DNA from: Sipunculus nudus
Lineage: Eukaryota; Annelida; Sipuncula; Golfingiida; Sipunculidae
Assembly (NCBI GenBank): GCA_026874595.1
Contig: CM049318.1
Span: 54,761,250 to 54,825,249 of the forward strand
Length of the DNA: 64,000 nt
Reading direction: 5' to 3'
In this document: positions 50,401 through 57,409 of the stretch, one piece after another
How the letters are laid out: every line of letters begins with the position of its first letter
Position numbering within the stretch: position 1 is the stretch's first letter
Made by a program: the position numbers and the translations under genes
The notes under the pieces: generated by a model
Database searches by the model: none
Seen by the model: the letters and a program-made list of their open reading frames with translations, nothing else
Told to the model about the DNA's origin: nothing

Positions 50401-53400
50401 TGGTGACATGTACATTGATGTGAAATTAGTCCAAAATGAATATATATTTATTTCTTTTTAATATAAATAAAAGCCATAAAACCAGGAACTTATTATCATT
50501 ATTTAAATGTGTGAATTTTGTATATTCTGGATTCTCAACTTCATTGTTTGGTGAAAACTGAATAAATACCAGACATGGTGCGAATACTTTGCAATTGTAT
50601 TTAAATACGAATATGAATATGTACTCCATTATAAAATTTCTTGCATAAAAGATGGGAATTCAGGTAAAAATGAAAGTATATGAATACCAGTGCAAATACT
50701 TTCAAAATGTTTTCATGAATGCCTTCATGAATATATTCTTTAATATTATTTTAATAATCATTTCAGTTTTATTTCATTTTAAAAAATCATACGATTCTCT
50801 TATTATTTTTATTAGAATTATATTTGGGACAATATTTGTAATTTTTTTTAAGAAATAGTTACACTCTTATATAATATATTCTGCTTATAAGTTATATGGC
50901 CAAGTCAAAATCTGTGTGACAATAGTACTCCATTTGTTAATAAAATAAATGAAATCAATCCTCTCCCTGTCTCCAAAGGTACTATCAAAATCATACATAA
51001 GCTAAACACCAACAACTCATAATACAGCTTATATTTATTACCACACAAAACCAGCATGTGCCTCATTTCTAAATCATATTTTTTTATCATATATAACAGC
51101 TGAGCGCCGTAACCCATGGGTCCCTTGTTTTTTCTAATTGCAGGAAGACACAATGGCTGAAGCTCGCCAGGTGGAGACAGAGGCAGCGACATATCTAGAT
51201 CAGATAGCGAGATACCACATAACACGGGCAAAAATTGTTTCCAAAGTAGCTAAGTACCCACATGTGGTAAGATATCCATATATGTTGGTGGTCAAATAAC
51301 CAAATACCCACACTTTAAGGGGGCCCAATCACCTATAAAGCATGTTGAGTTAACACAACAAATAGTTTCTTCCCTTTAAAATTAATCTGTACCTGCCAAA
51401 ATATTGCCCTGAAACCGTTTGCTTACTCCTGTAAACGAGTGTTAAAAACAGTGAAACAGGCACGATCGCAGTTGTAAACATAAACACAGTGCATCCGGCT
51501 GTGTGCTGCGCAGAGCCACAACACATGCCAATCAGGAGATGCCCTGACTGACTTTGCCCAAAAAATAAAAAACATGTTCCCCCTGGCTGAAACACTGTGT
51601 GTTGCCCCTCTTAATCAGACTCTGGTCACGCTACCTTGTTATTGTAAACAGACACACGTTGACTGTGTTTACAAACACGCAGGGCTATAATAAGGTGTTA
51701 AACAGTCGTATGCAAGGAAATGAGACTGTGTGCTGGAATGGTTTTTGCTGGCAAGCTTTTGTATAAAGCAAAACTGAACTGATAGTGTAACATTGGGAAT
51801 ATTTCTCCTGATTATGTCCCTTCAACAAATATCCACACGTTGTATGAACAAACAGTGCACAGTCAGCACATTATCACAAATCAAGAATAAAATCCATTTC
51901 TAATTTGCATATTGCATGTTTTGAGTTTTGCAACACAAGTGCTTCTATTGTTTGCATGATTTTATGATTTTCTTACTTAATAACCATCTTTATATGATCA
52001 AGTTTGTGGCTGCTCCACTTTCACAGACCTTGATTCAGCAACTGCACTTGTGTCTATATATATGGCTTTATTTGATTGGTCAGATTCTGGATGACCTCCT
52101 GGCAATGCTAAACATTTGGTCTAGCATGAGCACAACTTGCTCTTGCGTGTCATTTGATTTGTTTATTTTCCTAGCACCTTTTTTTATGCCCGTCTATGCT
52201 GGGACATATTATGGTATACCCACGGTCCGTTCGTCTGTCTGTCCATCCGTTAACTTTAGTGTCGACGTGATAACTTGTTAGGGCTATGATGGGTTTTCAC
52301 AAAACTTGCCATTACTACTAACCAACAGCTTATCTCTCCCCGAGTTTGATTATGGGCAAAATCCACACATATTTAATAAGGCAGCTCTAGGTCGTTTGGC
52401 TACTTTGTGGTTTTGCCGCAATAACTTTCGAGGAATATGATGGATATTGGTAAAACTCGACAGAAATATTGATCAATATAATATCTCACAGAAGTTCCAT
52501 TTCCAGCAAAATCCTAACATATTTAATGAAGTCAGGGATCACCAGACTTTGTTGGTACCATGGTGACTTACCAAAAATCTTATTGATTTTCATGAAACTT
52601 ATTATACATATTAACCAAAACAGTTTCTCACCTCAATTAAATTCTCAGTAAAATTCACACATATTTAATGAGGTCAGAGGTCAACAGGCTGCTTTGTACA
52701 GGCCAACCTGTGGCATCGCCCCGATTATGAATATGATGGATTCTGATGAAACTCAAGAGAAATATTAATCAATATAATACCTCTTGACAGCGTGTTCAGG
52801 TGTATACTATAGTACTTGTATGTGACATTACTGCTGGGAATATTCCATTGAATGTAAGGTTCTCAACAAGAGTAAATACCATTTATACCTTTTAAGATTG
52901 TCATAGAAGCGTGGTTTTGGTTACATTGTGGATGCACTTAAAAATTAAAGCAAGGAGAGTAATTTGGCTTGAAAGCAGCTACAAATTGTACCTCTTGAGA
53001 CCAACATTCCGTATTGGCATGCTACCCAAGAAATATGTGCCCAAACATATATGAACAGTTCTGTGAGGTAGAGTCTCACAATACCAAGTTGTACTGCTTG
53101 TTTCAAGCAGTACTATTTTTACCTAGCTGGACAGAAGTGATAGTGTTAGCCTTCTCACTGCTGACATATTTATGTAGTGTTTACTAGGATTGGTGATCGG
53201 CTTTATTCATAATAGACAAATCGGGAATATTTGGTGTCCTTTATGGAAACAGGCATGCACATAAGAAAAAAAAAGCTTTATAGAGGAATTAAACATATTA
53301 TCAACACAAACGCAAACCAAAATTCATACAACAATCTCAGGTCAATTTGACCAGTAAATGCACCAATTAATGTGACAGGAAGGCATCTGGTGGCAAACAT

Positions 53401-55993
53401 GGAAACTACTTTGACACCTGGCCTCTCACCAAGACCAGTGTCTATTTAAGACGGGCATTTATTTTTCTGAGACATTGTTTTGCCCAGGTGTCTTAATAAG
53501 GCAGGCAACTTTTTAGGGCCCAGCGTATGATCAATGAAATACAGTATTTAATGAGGTCAGAGGTCACTAGATATGCGACAGGCGAATTATGCACCATTTG
53601 CGGTGCTGTTAGTCATGAAATACACACCACTGCTCACTGAATCAAGGTCTGTAAAAATGAAGGTGCCTCGAACTTGGTAGTATGAAGATATTTAATAAGA
53701 ACATTTGAAATACATTGAGTGCAGGATTGTTGTAACAGCGGTCATGTACCCATGTCATTGGCATTTATTGATTCATTGATATATGGATGAGCCATGACAG
53801 TTTTAACTTTTTATTTTGAATAACAATACCAGGGTTCAACAACTTCTTGCTAATATAGGAAAATCTTCTATTCCACATTATTATGTTGCTTATGGTCATG
53901 ATTATAGGAGGACTATAGACGATCGGTAGATGAACTGGATGAGAAGGAGTTTGTCAGTTTACGTCTGGTCATCTGTGAACTCAGGAATCATTATGTGAGT
54001 ATACACCACAGGATTGTTTGTAATGTTGATATGTCTGTAATGTTGAGATTTCTTGAATTAAAAAAATGTTTGAAAAATATTGTTTTGATGAATTGATGCT
54101 CCAAATAATATCATGCAAGAAATTTCTCATTTTGTATCTGCAGTGCATAATACTGAGACATCTGTGATCAAGAATGCTTTTAACAGGGGGACATCTCTTT
54201 TGTAAGGGATATATCTGGGTATTTCAGAAACTGGCTAGCAGACTTGCAATCAGTGTGTAGCCAGTTTACTGACCATTTCCTGTGACCTCACTGGTCCAGC
54301 CTCCTTTGCCACTCTTTGTTTTGTCAAAGGCCTGAATGTGACATATTTCCATTAAAGATTACCTTGTCATGTGATCTGTTTGGCCAATGAGTGCCCCGGC
54401 TTTAATTTACTGCTGTGCTAAACATTGTTCCACCATGAGAAAATGTCATGCAAAGTCCATCAGTTTAGTTTGACCATAGAACCAGCTGACAAGCTGGCCC
54501 ATCAAATTTTGAATGTTTATCATTGCTAACTGTGAAAATAGAATGTAATTGACCTAATCCCACCACAGCCCTTTTGCTCTTCCCCATTGACCTAATAATG
54601 CTAAAGAGTTTAAAAAATGCTCCTTTATAGCAGGCTTTCCATGCCTGTGGTTGTGAGAGCTGTTTATAAGACTATAGTGACGTCATATAGGTTGGTTGCA
54701 TGGATGTCTCATTGACTTATAATGCATCAACTGGAATGGCAGTTTATACCTCTGTTCTCAAGTGATAAATATATCTTGATTTAAATTATTTCGGATTATT
54801 TGTCTCAAATGAATTCAGTGTAAGGTAAGACTTTATTATTCAGTCAGCAGAACACCTCCTGCAACCTTTGGCCTTGAACTGATAAACTGTCTCAATTGCA
54901 TAAAAAATATCATGGAAAAGCATGCAAACAGGGGTACTGGTACAAACTACACGTTCTGTTTGGGAGAGTTGCCAAAATCATGCAAATTTTTCACTTGTCA
55001 AGTGATTGTCATTTTACATTGACAACGTTGACCCGATTGGATGCTCCCTGCTGTTCTGCTCATGATTATTCATTGAATTAATATGCAGTTAAGGTCACAG
55101 AAGAGTTCATGGTGTGGTCAATTACAGTATATACTGCAATCACTTAATCAGCACCCAAATGTTCCTGATGATGTTTGTTGACCTGAGTGGTGCCACCAGG
55201 TGAAAGGCGGGATCTTACAAAATTAGCTTGTATAAAATCAGTGTAAAAAAATTGCTTAAAATTATAGTTTTAAACCTGGTGAAGTTTTCTTTCTTATGAT
55301 TTATATATTTATGAAATTCACATTTATTTACAAATGAATTTTTAAATTTTTTTTTCATTTTTAAATGCTACACAATTTTAAGCAACATGTATCAGGGACC
55401 TCCTTTATAGTGGGCTTATATCAAGTCTTCTTTGTTCAGGGTTGTCAATAAAGGGGGGGGGATGTTGCTATATATATCCCCCACCAAACTGTTTGCAAAG
55501 GAGGGATGGTCAGTGTAATCATCCCCCTTCCCATCATACAAAATAATATTTATATATTGTTAAATGAAATATATTAATAAATAGTATCATAGACTTTGGT
55601 TCCAGTTATAAGTTTACTATAAAATATTTTATCTTATTTTAGAACCAGGTTTAGAATTAACTTTTACTGGCATATTTGCATATTTTCTAAAACCTTATAC
55701 ATATTTGTAATATATTTGAAATGTGTTATACAGACGCTAATATATTTGAAATGTGATATATATATATATATATATTATATGTATATATGTGTATACCTGT
55801 GTGCGTGTGGACAAGTCATCCCCCGACCCTGGAAGATATTGACACCACCGCCTTTGTTTGATTTTGTAAATTTGTAAGGCTTGAGTAACATGAAATGTGT
55901 TGATTCTTTCAGGCCAGCTTACATGACATCATCACAAAAAACCTGGACAAGATAAAGAAACCGCGAACATCAAACGCAGACAGTTTATACTGA
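27662..55993 (+). CDS. PSME3: Proteasome activator complex subunit 3 (PA28gamma/REGgamma), whole gene, ten coding exons
   Basis: PA28gamma forms a heptameric ring that caps the 20S proteasome in the nucleus and opens it for ATP- and ubiquitin-independent proteolysis. The exons at 27662-27682, 32423-32455, 32896-32958, 34993-35088, 36097-36151, 37014-37126, 41377-41445, 51144-51266, 53908-53994 and 55913-55993 join in frame to 246 residues; the human protein has 254. Recognisable segments are FPRKVLQL (helix 1), ADLNIPVPEP, the basic KRKKVD (possible nuclear localisation signal in the homolog-specific loop), the activation loop PRIEDGNNFGVSI, YLDQIARYHITRAKIVSK, and the C-terminus RTSNADSLY, whose end docks in 20S alpha-ring pockets. 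All introns are GT-AG. No disabling change is seen. Identity rests on continuous similarity to the vertebrate protein along its length, recalled and not searched. Confidence 0.95.
28396..28912. mobile_element. hAT MITE with perfect 8-bp target duplication
   Basis: 517 bp. The ends TAGTGCTAGG and, inverted, TAGTGCTCGG are flanked by CTAATTAC at 28388-28395 and 28913-28920. The inside repeats ATCGATTATT-type motifs near both ends and has no coding sequence. It lies in PSME3 intron 1. Confidence 0.88.
29375..29415. repeat. (TA)n microsatellite
   Basis: About 20 TA units after a TATATGTG lead-in, in PSME3 intron 1. Confidence 0.95.
29863..31844. mobile_element. pogo/Tigger-like element containing a nested hAT
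   Basis: The left end CAGTGAAACCTGTCTAATGA pairs with the right end, inverted, CAGTTCAACCTGGTCTTGCG; TA flanks both. Both ends hold short repeats around GGACA and AGACAGGTGTCC. It is interrupted at 30044-30914 by a hAT element, leaving about 1.1 kb with no transposase. Confidence 0.65.
30044..30914. mobile_element. hAT element nested in the pogo-like element
   Basis: 871 bp. The ends TAGTGTTGGGACG and, inverted, TAGGGTTGGGAAG are flanked by perfect TTCAGAAC duplications (30036-30043, 30915-30922). The subterminal ATCGTGATAT motifs occur on both sides. It is younger than the pogo-like element it sits in. An open frame of 132 codons (30511-30909, minus) resembles no transposase that I know. 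Confidence 0.88.
32188..32265. mobile_element. Isolated pogo-like end with hairpin
   Basis: CAGTTGAACGTCTATAAAGT after TA looks like one end of a pogo-like element. It contains TCTATAAAGTGGG and its inverted copy, 22 bases apart. No right end was found, so it is a fragment or a foldback. It lies 160 bases upstream of exon 2. Confidence 0.4.
32423..32455 (+). CDS. PSME3: PSME3 exon 2
   Basis: Eleven codons (VEEFKNDTKKE) lie between a TTTTACAG acceptor and a consensus GTAAGT donor. They match the start of PA28gamma helix 1, where human has VDSFRERITSE. Both ends are in phase 0. The intron on its 5' side is about 4.7 kb if exon 1 is right and is filled with hAT and pogo-like transposons. Confidence 0.85.
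32896..32958 (+). CDS. PSME3: PSME3 exon 3
   Basis: Twenty-one codons, beginning AEKLVKDVFPRKV and ending NDMLK, in phase 0 at both ends. The acceptor is TTTTCCAG and the donor GTAAGC. This is the rest of helix 1 and corresponds to human AEDLVANFFPKKLLELDSFL. Confidence 0.93.
33060..33460. repeat. Degenerate repeat with CCCAGGTTTTACCC motifs
   Basis: Variants of GGGTAAAACC and CCCAGGTTTTTGCCC recur in both orientations over 400 bases of intron 3. Its class is unknown. Confidence 0.4.
34125..34984. mobile_element. Dispersed repeat with GCTCAGCTGA ends, abutting exon 4
   Basis: It opens GCTCAGCTGACTATAAGTCA and closes with the inverted TCAGCTGAGC (34950-34959), followed by a GGGTCCCTTG tail. 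Related copies start at 41780 and 58990, and a matching tail precedes exon 8. The element is non-coding. Its final T-rich tail merges with the splice acceptor of PSME3 exon 4. Confidence 0.75.
34993..35088 (+). CDS. PSME3: PSME3 exon 4
   Basis: Thirty-two codons, phase 0 at both ends, containing ADLNIPVPEPVV, the counterpart of human SDMNLPVPDPI. The donor GTATTA is weaker than the others. The acceptor pyrimidine tract is directly preceded by the end of a dispersed repeat (see 34125-34984), so the splice site lies within eight bases of transposon-derived sequence. Confidence 0.95.
35690..36065 (+). repeat. Degenerate minisatellite, unit about 32-36 bp
   Basis: Roughly ten variants of ACAGTCTCTCAAACATCA separated by AATGTAGTT-like spacers, ending about 30 bases before exon 5. 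Confidence 0.75.
36097..36151 (+). CDS. PSME3: PSME3 exon 5
   Basis: Eighteen codons plus one base. The exon encodes PQAKRKKVDSL followed by VNNFEVS and the first base of a glycine codon. It carries the basic cluster KRKKVD where human PA28gamma has KKRRLD, in the loop specific to this paralog and thought to aid nuclear import. The acceptor is TATTTTAG and the donor GTAAGT. It ends in phase 1 and fits exon 6 directly or by way of the 21-nt microexon. Confidence 0.92.
36324..36344 (+). CDS. PSME3: Candidate in-frame microexon of PSME3
   Basis: Twenty-one bases lie between a CACCAG acceptor and a perfect GTAAGT donor, 172 bases after exon 5. The length is a multiple of three and the phase matches both neighbours, so inclusion would add seven residues (reading GVWEFGV) between VSG and SKVY in the flexible loop without breaking the frame. 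The pyrimidine tract is weak. Known PA28gamma proteins that I recall read straight from exon 5 to exon 6, so this would be optional or lineage-specific, or a chance match. Confidence 0.35.
37014..37126 (+). CDS. PSME3: PSME3 exon 6
   Basis: The exon begins with two bases that complete a glycine codon, then 37 codons: SKVYSLPNGT, NKKLTELIDMVRP and IIDLIEHANM. This matches human TKVFVMPNG and LVDIIEKVKPEIRLLIEKCN, the start of helix 2. It ends in phase 0 at a GTAAGC donor. A 144-bp tandem array starts about 100 bases into the following intron. Confidence 0.95.
37160..37830 (+). repeat. Tandem array, unit about 144 bp, with TCCG-rich head
   Basis: After a head of TCCGTCCATCC, units begin near 37226, 37371, 37515, 37660 and 37803, each with TTTTCTTTCGCAC and CTGCAGCTTTCCC. 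It begins about 100 bases downstream of exon 6. The 145-codon open frame that starts inside exon 6 and runs through the array is out of the PSME3 frame and is not a gene. Confidence 0.85.
38057..38628. mobile_element. Candidate pogo-like element
   Basis: Left end CAGTAGAACCTGTTTGAAAG after TA; a possible right end, inverted, is CAGTCGAAATCTG. Inside near 38500-38535 a CGATTAATCGGCACACCACTA looks like the end of a hAT element. Neither pair is fully convincing. Confidence 0.35.
38804..39695 (+). repeat. Tandem array, unit about 180 bp, five copies
   Basis: Each unit holds GACTTTTTTTCGCAATGCCT and AAATTTCATGAAAAATAGAA and GTTGACCTACTTTTGACC. Minus-strand frames across it are shadows of the repeat. 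Confidence 0.9.
39703..40384 (+). mobile_element. Second TCCG-type element nested in the 38713-40770 element
   Basis: It opens with CCCTCAGCTCATAGGCTGA, then GGGCTATTGTCATCACCC and a (TCCG)n run at 39785-39806. It has two degenerate units sharing AGGATATCTCYAAARG. It splits the 180-bp array of the host element. Confidence 0.6.
41377..41445 (+). CDS. PSME3: PSME3 exon 7 (activation loop)
   Basis: Twenty-three codons: IKMW, then SIPRIEDGNNFGVSIQ. It holds the PA28 activation loop, which contacts the gate of the 20S alpha ring, and the conserved asparagines are present. The acceptor is TTTTTTCCAG and the donor GTAAGT, both phase 0. The intron that follows is 9.7 kb, of which 6.7 kb is an antisense Ty3/Gypsy insertion. 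Confidence 0.97.
41780..43160 (+). mobile_element. Dispersed repeat with GCTCAGCTGA start, internally duplicated
   Basis: It matches 34125 onward at its start (GCTCAGCTGACTATAAGTCA, TAGATGTCCCCAA). A part of about 680 bp is duplicated in tandem (about 41996-42675 and 42676-43150, sharing GGGCCCAAACATAATGCA). Its right end is not clear; the matching tail may be the one at 51097-51131, separated from it by the Ty3/Gypsy insertion. Confidence 0.6.
43678..44810 (-). repeat. 3' LTR of the Ty3/Gypsy element
   Basis: 1133 bp, the partner of 49276-50408. It starts right beside the polypurine tract of the element, which fixes the orientation as minus. Confidence 0.95.
44814..44825 (-). other. Polypurine tract of the Ty3/Gypsy element
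   Basis: On the minus strand AAAAGGAGGGGG lies three bases before the 3' LTR, the usual place for the second-strand primer. Confidence 0.75.
44826..45030 (-). other. Non-coding 3' tail of the Ty3/Gypsy element
   Basis: About 200 bases between the RNase H stop codon and the polypurine tract. No open frame and no envelope-like gene were seen. Confidence 0.6.
45031..45606 (-). pseudogene. Truncated reverse transcriptase end plus RNase H of the Ty3/Gypsy element
   Basis: 191 codons. It opens at RAFLGLTGYYRKFVPNY, the thumb and connection part of Ty3-type RT, and runs into RNase H with D74 (KCDAS), E113/E115, D140 (IQTDHKPLK) and D183 (GPDFLSRLP). The RT fingers and palm with the YxDD motif should lie upstream, but only 22 bases separate this frame from the integrase stop, and the two are in different frames. 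A deletion of several hundred bases is the simplest reading. Confidence 0.9.
45629..46762 (-). CDS. Integrase of the Ty3/Gypsy element
   Basis: 377 codons from an internal ATG. The N-terminal zinc motif is H5, H12, C42, C45. The catalytic triad is D75 (SMDLVG), D135 (LTDMGTQF) and E171 (VERFNG), with exactly 35 residues between the last two. A GPY/F module (WKGPYTIV, near 310-317) follows. The true upstream limit is earlier: the same frame continues up to the TAA at 46769-46771 and, past it, to the protease reading frame. It joins PSME3-antisense host DNA only through the LTRs. All catalytic residues are present. Confidence 0.95.
   Translation of the reverse strand: MRMGHEAVMAGHQGIDKTHDRVRTQFFWKGMYNDIAEFCKSCPICQKTIPKGKVPGATLGQMPLIDEPWRRISMDLVGPIHPASERGHRYILTVMDYATRYPEAVALKNIDTVSVADALVDIYARLGVPSEVLTDMGTQFTSDLMREVSRVLSVRQLTTTPYHPMCNGMVERFNGTLKLMLKRMCEERPRDWDRYLSAVLFAYREAPHESTGFSPFELLYGRIVRGPMRILRDLWTKRDTSVETKTTYQYVLDLQDKLSDTCALAREALNKSANRHRLLYDRGKCTRRFEAGDEVLLLLPTERNKLMVQWKGPYTIVNRVGDLDYRIKIGDKVKTFHVNMLKRYHARNEPQHILAAVAKGAPDSIHDPDGVDGETEH
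46796..48556 (-). CDS. Gag and aspartic protease of the Ty3/Gypsy element
   Basis: 586 codons. Residues 25-66 are a charged coiled coil rich in E and R. Residues 83-250 form the capsid-like region, with LLKRYQMTEEGYRHKFR and GETPSQFAVRL, which looks like the SCAN-related Gag of Gmr1-like elements. A CCHC zinc knuckle is at C296, C299, H304 and C309. The protease has its DSG at 405-407 and LALGN at 468-472. The last 50 residues lead towards integrase, but a TGA at 46796-46798 stops the frame. Integrase continues in the same frame after a second stop. Gag and protease look intact; whether the stops are read through or are lesions is unknown. Confidence 0.92.
   Translation of the reverse strand: METLESLVRCGQALGLKDQALQDYVEARRRADEEREEIARQREIEREQREIEREREARAHELEVLRLKSDSGVKEERSRDVFPKIQLPPFDEAHDQLDAFLERFERLAVCQGYDRENWALHLSPLLRGKALGTYTQLSVSEAMDYNKLKIALLKRYQMTEEGYRHKFRTCRPERGETPSQFAVRLSGYLDHWIGMAGVGGDYDGVVNLLMCEQFVNCCSRDLSMFLKERRCRDFDSMVDLAESYTEAHGVHSLTAGPRYGNNVPRPAQPVSQPREKREVERSPGGQTFKPSGGIRCYLCNELGHKARECKTSARSRPRSSPQVGRAAGDQQRYRTNFSPPYNPKQKPETMSMAVVEAETETVGAVKPEVESPSQSLGFAAQTEGGISLPVCEGLVNGKSARVLRDSGCSSAGIRESYVEPNQFTGHQVECRLFDGSVRQFPTARINVDCAYFVGTIEAMVVGDAVCDLALGNVAGARDPYDPDPTWKSERSSGIVCDGVESQKEVSSAVETRSAAREKQIPTRSLNVASPVADVSPAEFLKAQEEDGSLAPYWRLAREARNDSPFRIEDGYLVRVVSDKRGDQDGS
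48557..49275 (-). other. 5' leader of the Ty3/Gypsy element
   Basis: About 720 non-coding bases between the 5' LTR and gag. They hold the primer site and a degenerate run of GGAC repeats (48707-48752 on the + strand), the same tetranucleotide that opens several unrelated repeats in this window. Confidence 0.6.
49253..49270 (-). other. Candidate tRNA primer binding site of the Ty3/Gypsy element
   Basis: Read on the minus strand, five bases after the 5' LTR comes TGGCGAGCGTGCCAGGAT, which starts with the TGG that pairs with the tRNA CCA end. The pattern resembles arginine-tRNA primer sites of other Ty3/Gypsy elements, but the tRNA is not certain. Confidence 0.5.
49276..50408 (-). repeat. 5' LTR of the Ty3/Gypsy element
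   Basis: 1133 bp. Read on the minus strand this is the upstream LTR, since gag follows it. Its terminal inverted repeat TGTCACC/GGTGACA is perfect. It is the same length as the partner at 43678-44810 and nearly identical to it. Short open frames within it recur in the partner and are not genes. Confidence 0.95.
51097..51131 (+). repeat. Tail of the GCTCAGCTGA repeat family before exon 8
   Basis: CAGCTGAGCGCCGTAACCCA followed by TGGGTCCCTTGTTTT is the same tail that ends the repeat before exon 4 (34951-34985). It lies 12 bases upstream of exon 8. Confidence 0.75.
51144..51266 (+). CDS. PSME3: PSME3 exon 8
   Basis: Forty-one codons from EDTMAEARQVETEAA through YLDQIARYHITRAKI to SKVAKYPHV, the long helix 3 region, nearly the same as human. 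The donor is GTAAGA. The acceptor follows the same dispersed-repeat end that precedes exon 4, 12 bases upstream of the exon. Confidence 0.97.
51310..52183. other. Intron 8, first part, nothing recognised
   Basis: No gene and no clear transposon ends. Two AAACACAGTG-like motifs recur. Confidence 0.4.
52184..52790 (+). repeat. TCCG-type dispersed repeat in PSME3 intron 8
   Basis: It opens TATGCCCGTCTATGCTGGGA, then a GTCCGTTCGTCTGTCTGTCC run, followed by degenerate units with CACATATTTAATRARGTCAG. It is non-coding. Confidence 0.6.
52791..53907. other. Intron 8, last part, nothing recognised
   Basis: One further TTTAATGAGGTCAGAGGTCA (near 53550) matches the repeat at 52184-52790. Nothing else is recognised. 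Confidence 0.4.
53908..53994 (+). CDS. PSME3: PSME3 exon 9
   Basis: Twenty-nine codons: EDYRRSVDELDEKEF, then VSLRLVICELRNHY. It matches human EDYRRTVTEIDEKEY and LRLIISELRNQY at the start of helix 4. The acceptor is GATTATAG and the donor GTGAGT, both phase 0. Confidence 0.97.
54551..55130. repeat. Dispersed repeat, second locus
   Basis: It follows the order of 15361-15950 with many substitutions: a CCACCACAGCCC start, TAGTGACGTCATATAGGTTG, GGATTATTTGTCTCAAATGA and a TGATTATTCATTGAATTAAT end. It lies in intron 9 of PSME3. Confidence 0.65.
55913..55993 (+). CDS. PSME3: PSME3 exon 10 with stop codon
   Basis: Twenty-six codons and TGA. It encodes ASLHDIITKNLDKIKKP and then RTSNADSLY, matching the human C-terminus RSSNAETLY. 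The final tyrosine is kept. The acceptor is TTCTTTCAG. The 3' UTR follows directly. Confidence 0.97.
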   Translation, partial: ASLHDIITKNLDKIKKPRTSNADSLY

Positions 55994-57345
55994 CCTTCCC
56001 ATCATCCCACACAGGGCCTCGCACCGCAACAAGACTTAGGACATTTTGGTACTATATATCACTGCTTTCAACATGCTGGAATGCAGTGTTATTACTACAA
56101 CCATCAGAGGAGCTGTCAGTAAAATGAAAGAAGGCGTATAAAGTAATTTTATGTAAAATATCAGTGCTGATCTCTCTCTCCATAAACACAGGAGAGTATT
56201 CATATTCTGATACTTTTTACCATGGGAGGATAGTTTTGTTTTACCTTTTCTGTTGTAACGATTCAGCATATTACAGAGGATGTATTGTCCTAGAGTATTA
56301 AAACCAGTGCTTTCGTCAGGTCATCGTTGAAGCTTGACACATGGTGCTGTCGATTTCCAGTCTACTGCAAGATAACTTGGTACCACTTACAGTCACCAGA
56401 GGAACTAAGTTATTCAAACTATGGCAAATAAGGTAATTTTGTTTTAGGTGGTGGGGGGGGATGGAATCAACAGAATTTTTCTCTCCATAACGGTATGCAC
56501 TAAGATCTTCCAGTGTTGTGTCATACTCATGCCATTTATCAGCTTAGCTAATAGCATTTTGTGTATGACATCTTAATGATTAATCATTTTGTTCTATACA
56601 GTAAATTTTTAATGCCTTAACTATGGTCATCATGATGCAAGCTGGTGGCAAAGAAAGTGTTACACAAAAAAATATATGCTAGCTTGCAAAATTAGATTTG
56701 TGTATTTACATTAGAGAATTTATCATAATGTGCTATATTCTGGAACTACCAGTACTAAAAAGAAAGACATACCAGTAAATATATTTTTTATAAACTGCCT
56801 GTACAAGTTTTCTGTCAGCAATTGTATGCATATGTATGTTTGTGTATATAAAAGATATGATATATATGTACAGTAAAACCTCCAAATTACGGACACTGAT
56901 TGGACCAGACATTTTGCCTGATTTAGAGAGGTGATCTTTGTAGGGAGGTTATGGATTTTGGACCTTCTTTCACTGGGAGTGCCCATAAGTGGCTGCAAAT
57001 AGGTGCCCTTAATACAGAGGTGCCCATAAGGAGAGGTTCCACTGTATATGCATTTGTTAGCCATAGTGGGGAGAATCAGTCTGGAACATGCTATTGGCAG
57101 CAGCTGGGCATTTATTTTTCCTTTTGATAATTTCTAAAGAGTGGGTAAATCCCCAGCATGTACTGTAAGACCTTGCATACCGTCATGTCTGTTTTATTGC
57201 ACTGTTGCCACTACCTCTCCAGGCTATAGATCAGTTTACTGCCATTGGTTCGATTGTATATTTTATTTAACTCTGTGAATTTTACCTGAAGTTTAAGATC
57301 TAATATCAGTACCATCTCAAAAAATAAAAACTCTTGGGAACTGAT
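55994..57345 (+). other. PSME3: Probable PSME3 3' untranslated region
   Basis: The sequence after the stop codon shows no coding potential. The first AATAAA seen on the + strand is at 57323-57328, followed by T-rich sequence, which gives a tentative cleavage site near 57345 and a UTR of about 1.35 kb. A pogo-like MITE (56871-57044) would lie inside it. The end is a guess from one hexamer. Confidence 0.3.
56871..57044. mobile_element. pogo/Tigger-like MITE, 174 bp
   Basis: The left end CAGTAAAACCTCCAAATTA pairs with the right end, inverted, CAGTGGAACCTCTCCTTA. TA flanks both sides. It lies in the likely 3' UTR of PSME3. Confidence 0.75.
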
Positions 57346-57409
57346 TTTGACTTTTCATTTTACACATGCATTTACACACGCCCGTAGATAAGAAAAGACA
57401 AAACCTTAT

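Larger units (their letters stand above)
43678..50408 (-). mobile_element. Ty3/Gypsy LTR retrotransposon, Gmr1-like order, RT core missing
   Basis: This 6731-bp element is bounded by 1133-bp LTRs that start TGTCACC and end GGTGACA, with a perfect 5-bp target duplication TGTAC at 43673-43677 and 50409-50413. It lies antisense in PSME3 intron 7. By eye the LTRs differ at two positions only (44318/49916 and 44516/50114), so the insertion is very recent. Coding order is Gag, protease, integrase, then RT thumb plus RNase H. Integrase ahead of RT is the arrangement described for Gmr1-like elements, a Ty3/Gypsy lineage with a Ty1/copia-like pol order. The finger and palm domains of RT are absent and two in-frame stops separate protease from integrase, so this copy is not autonomous. 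Confidence 0.95.
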
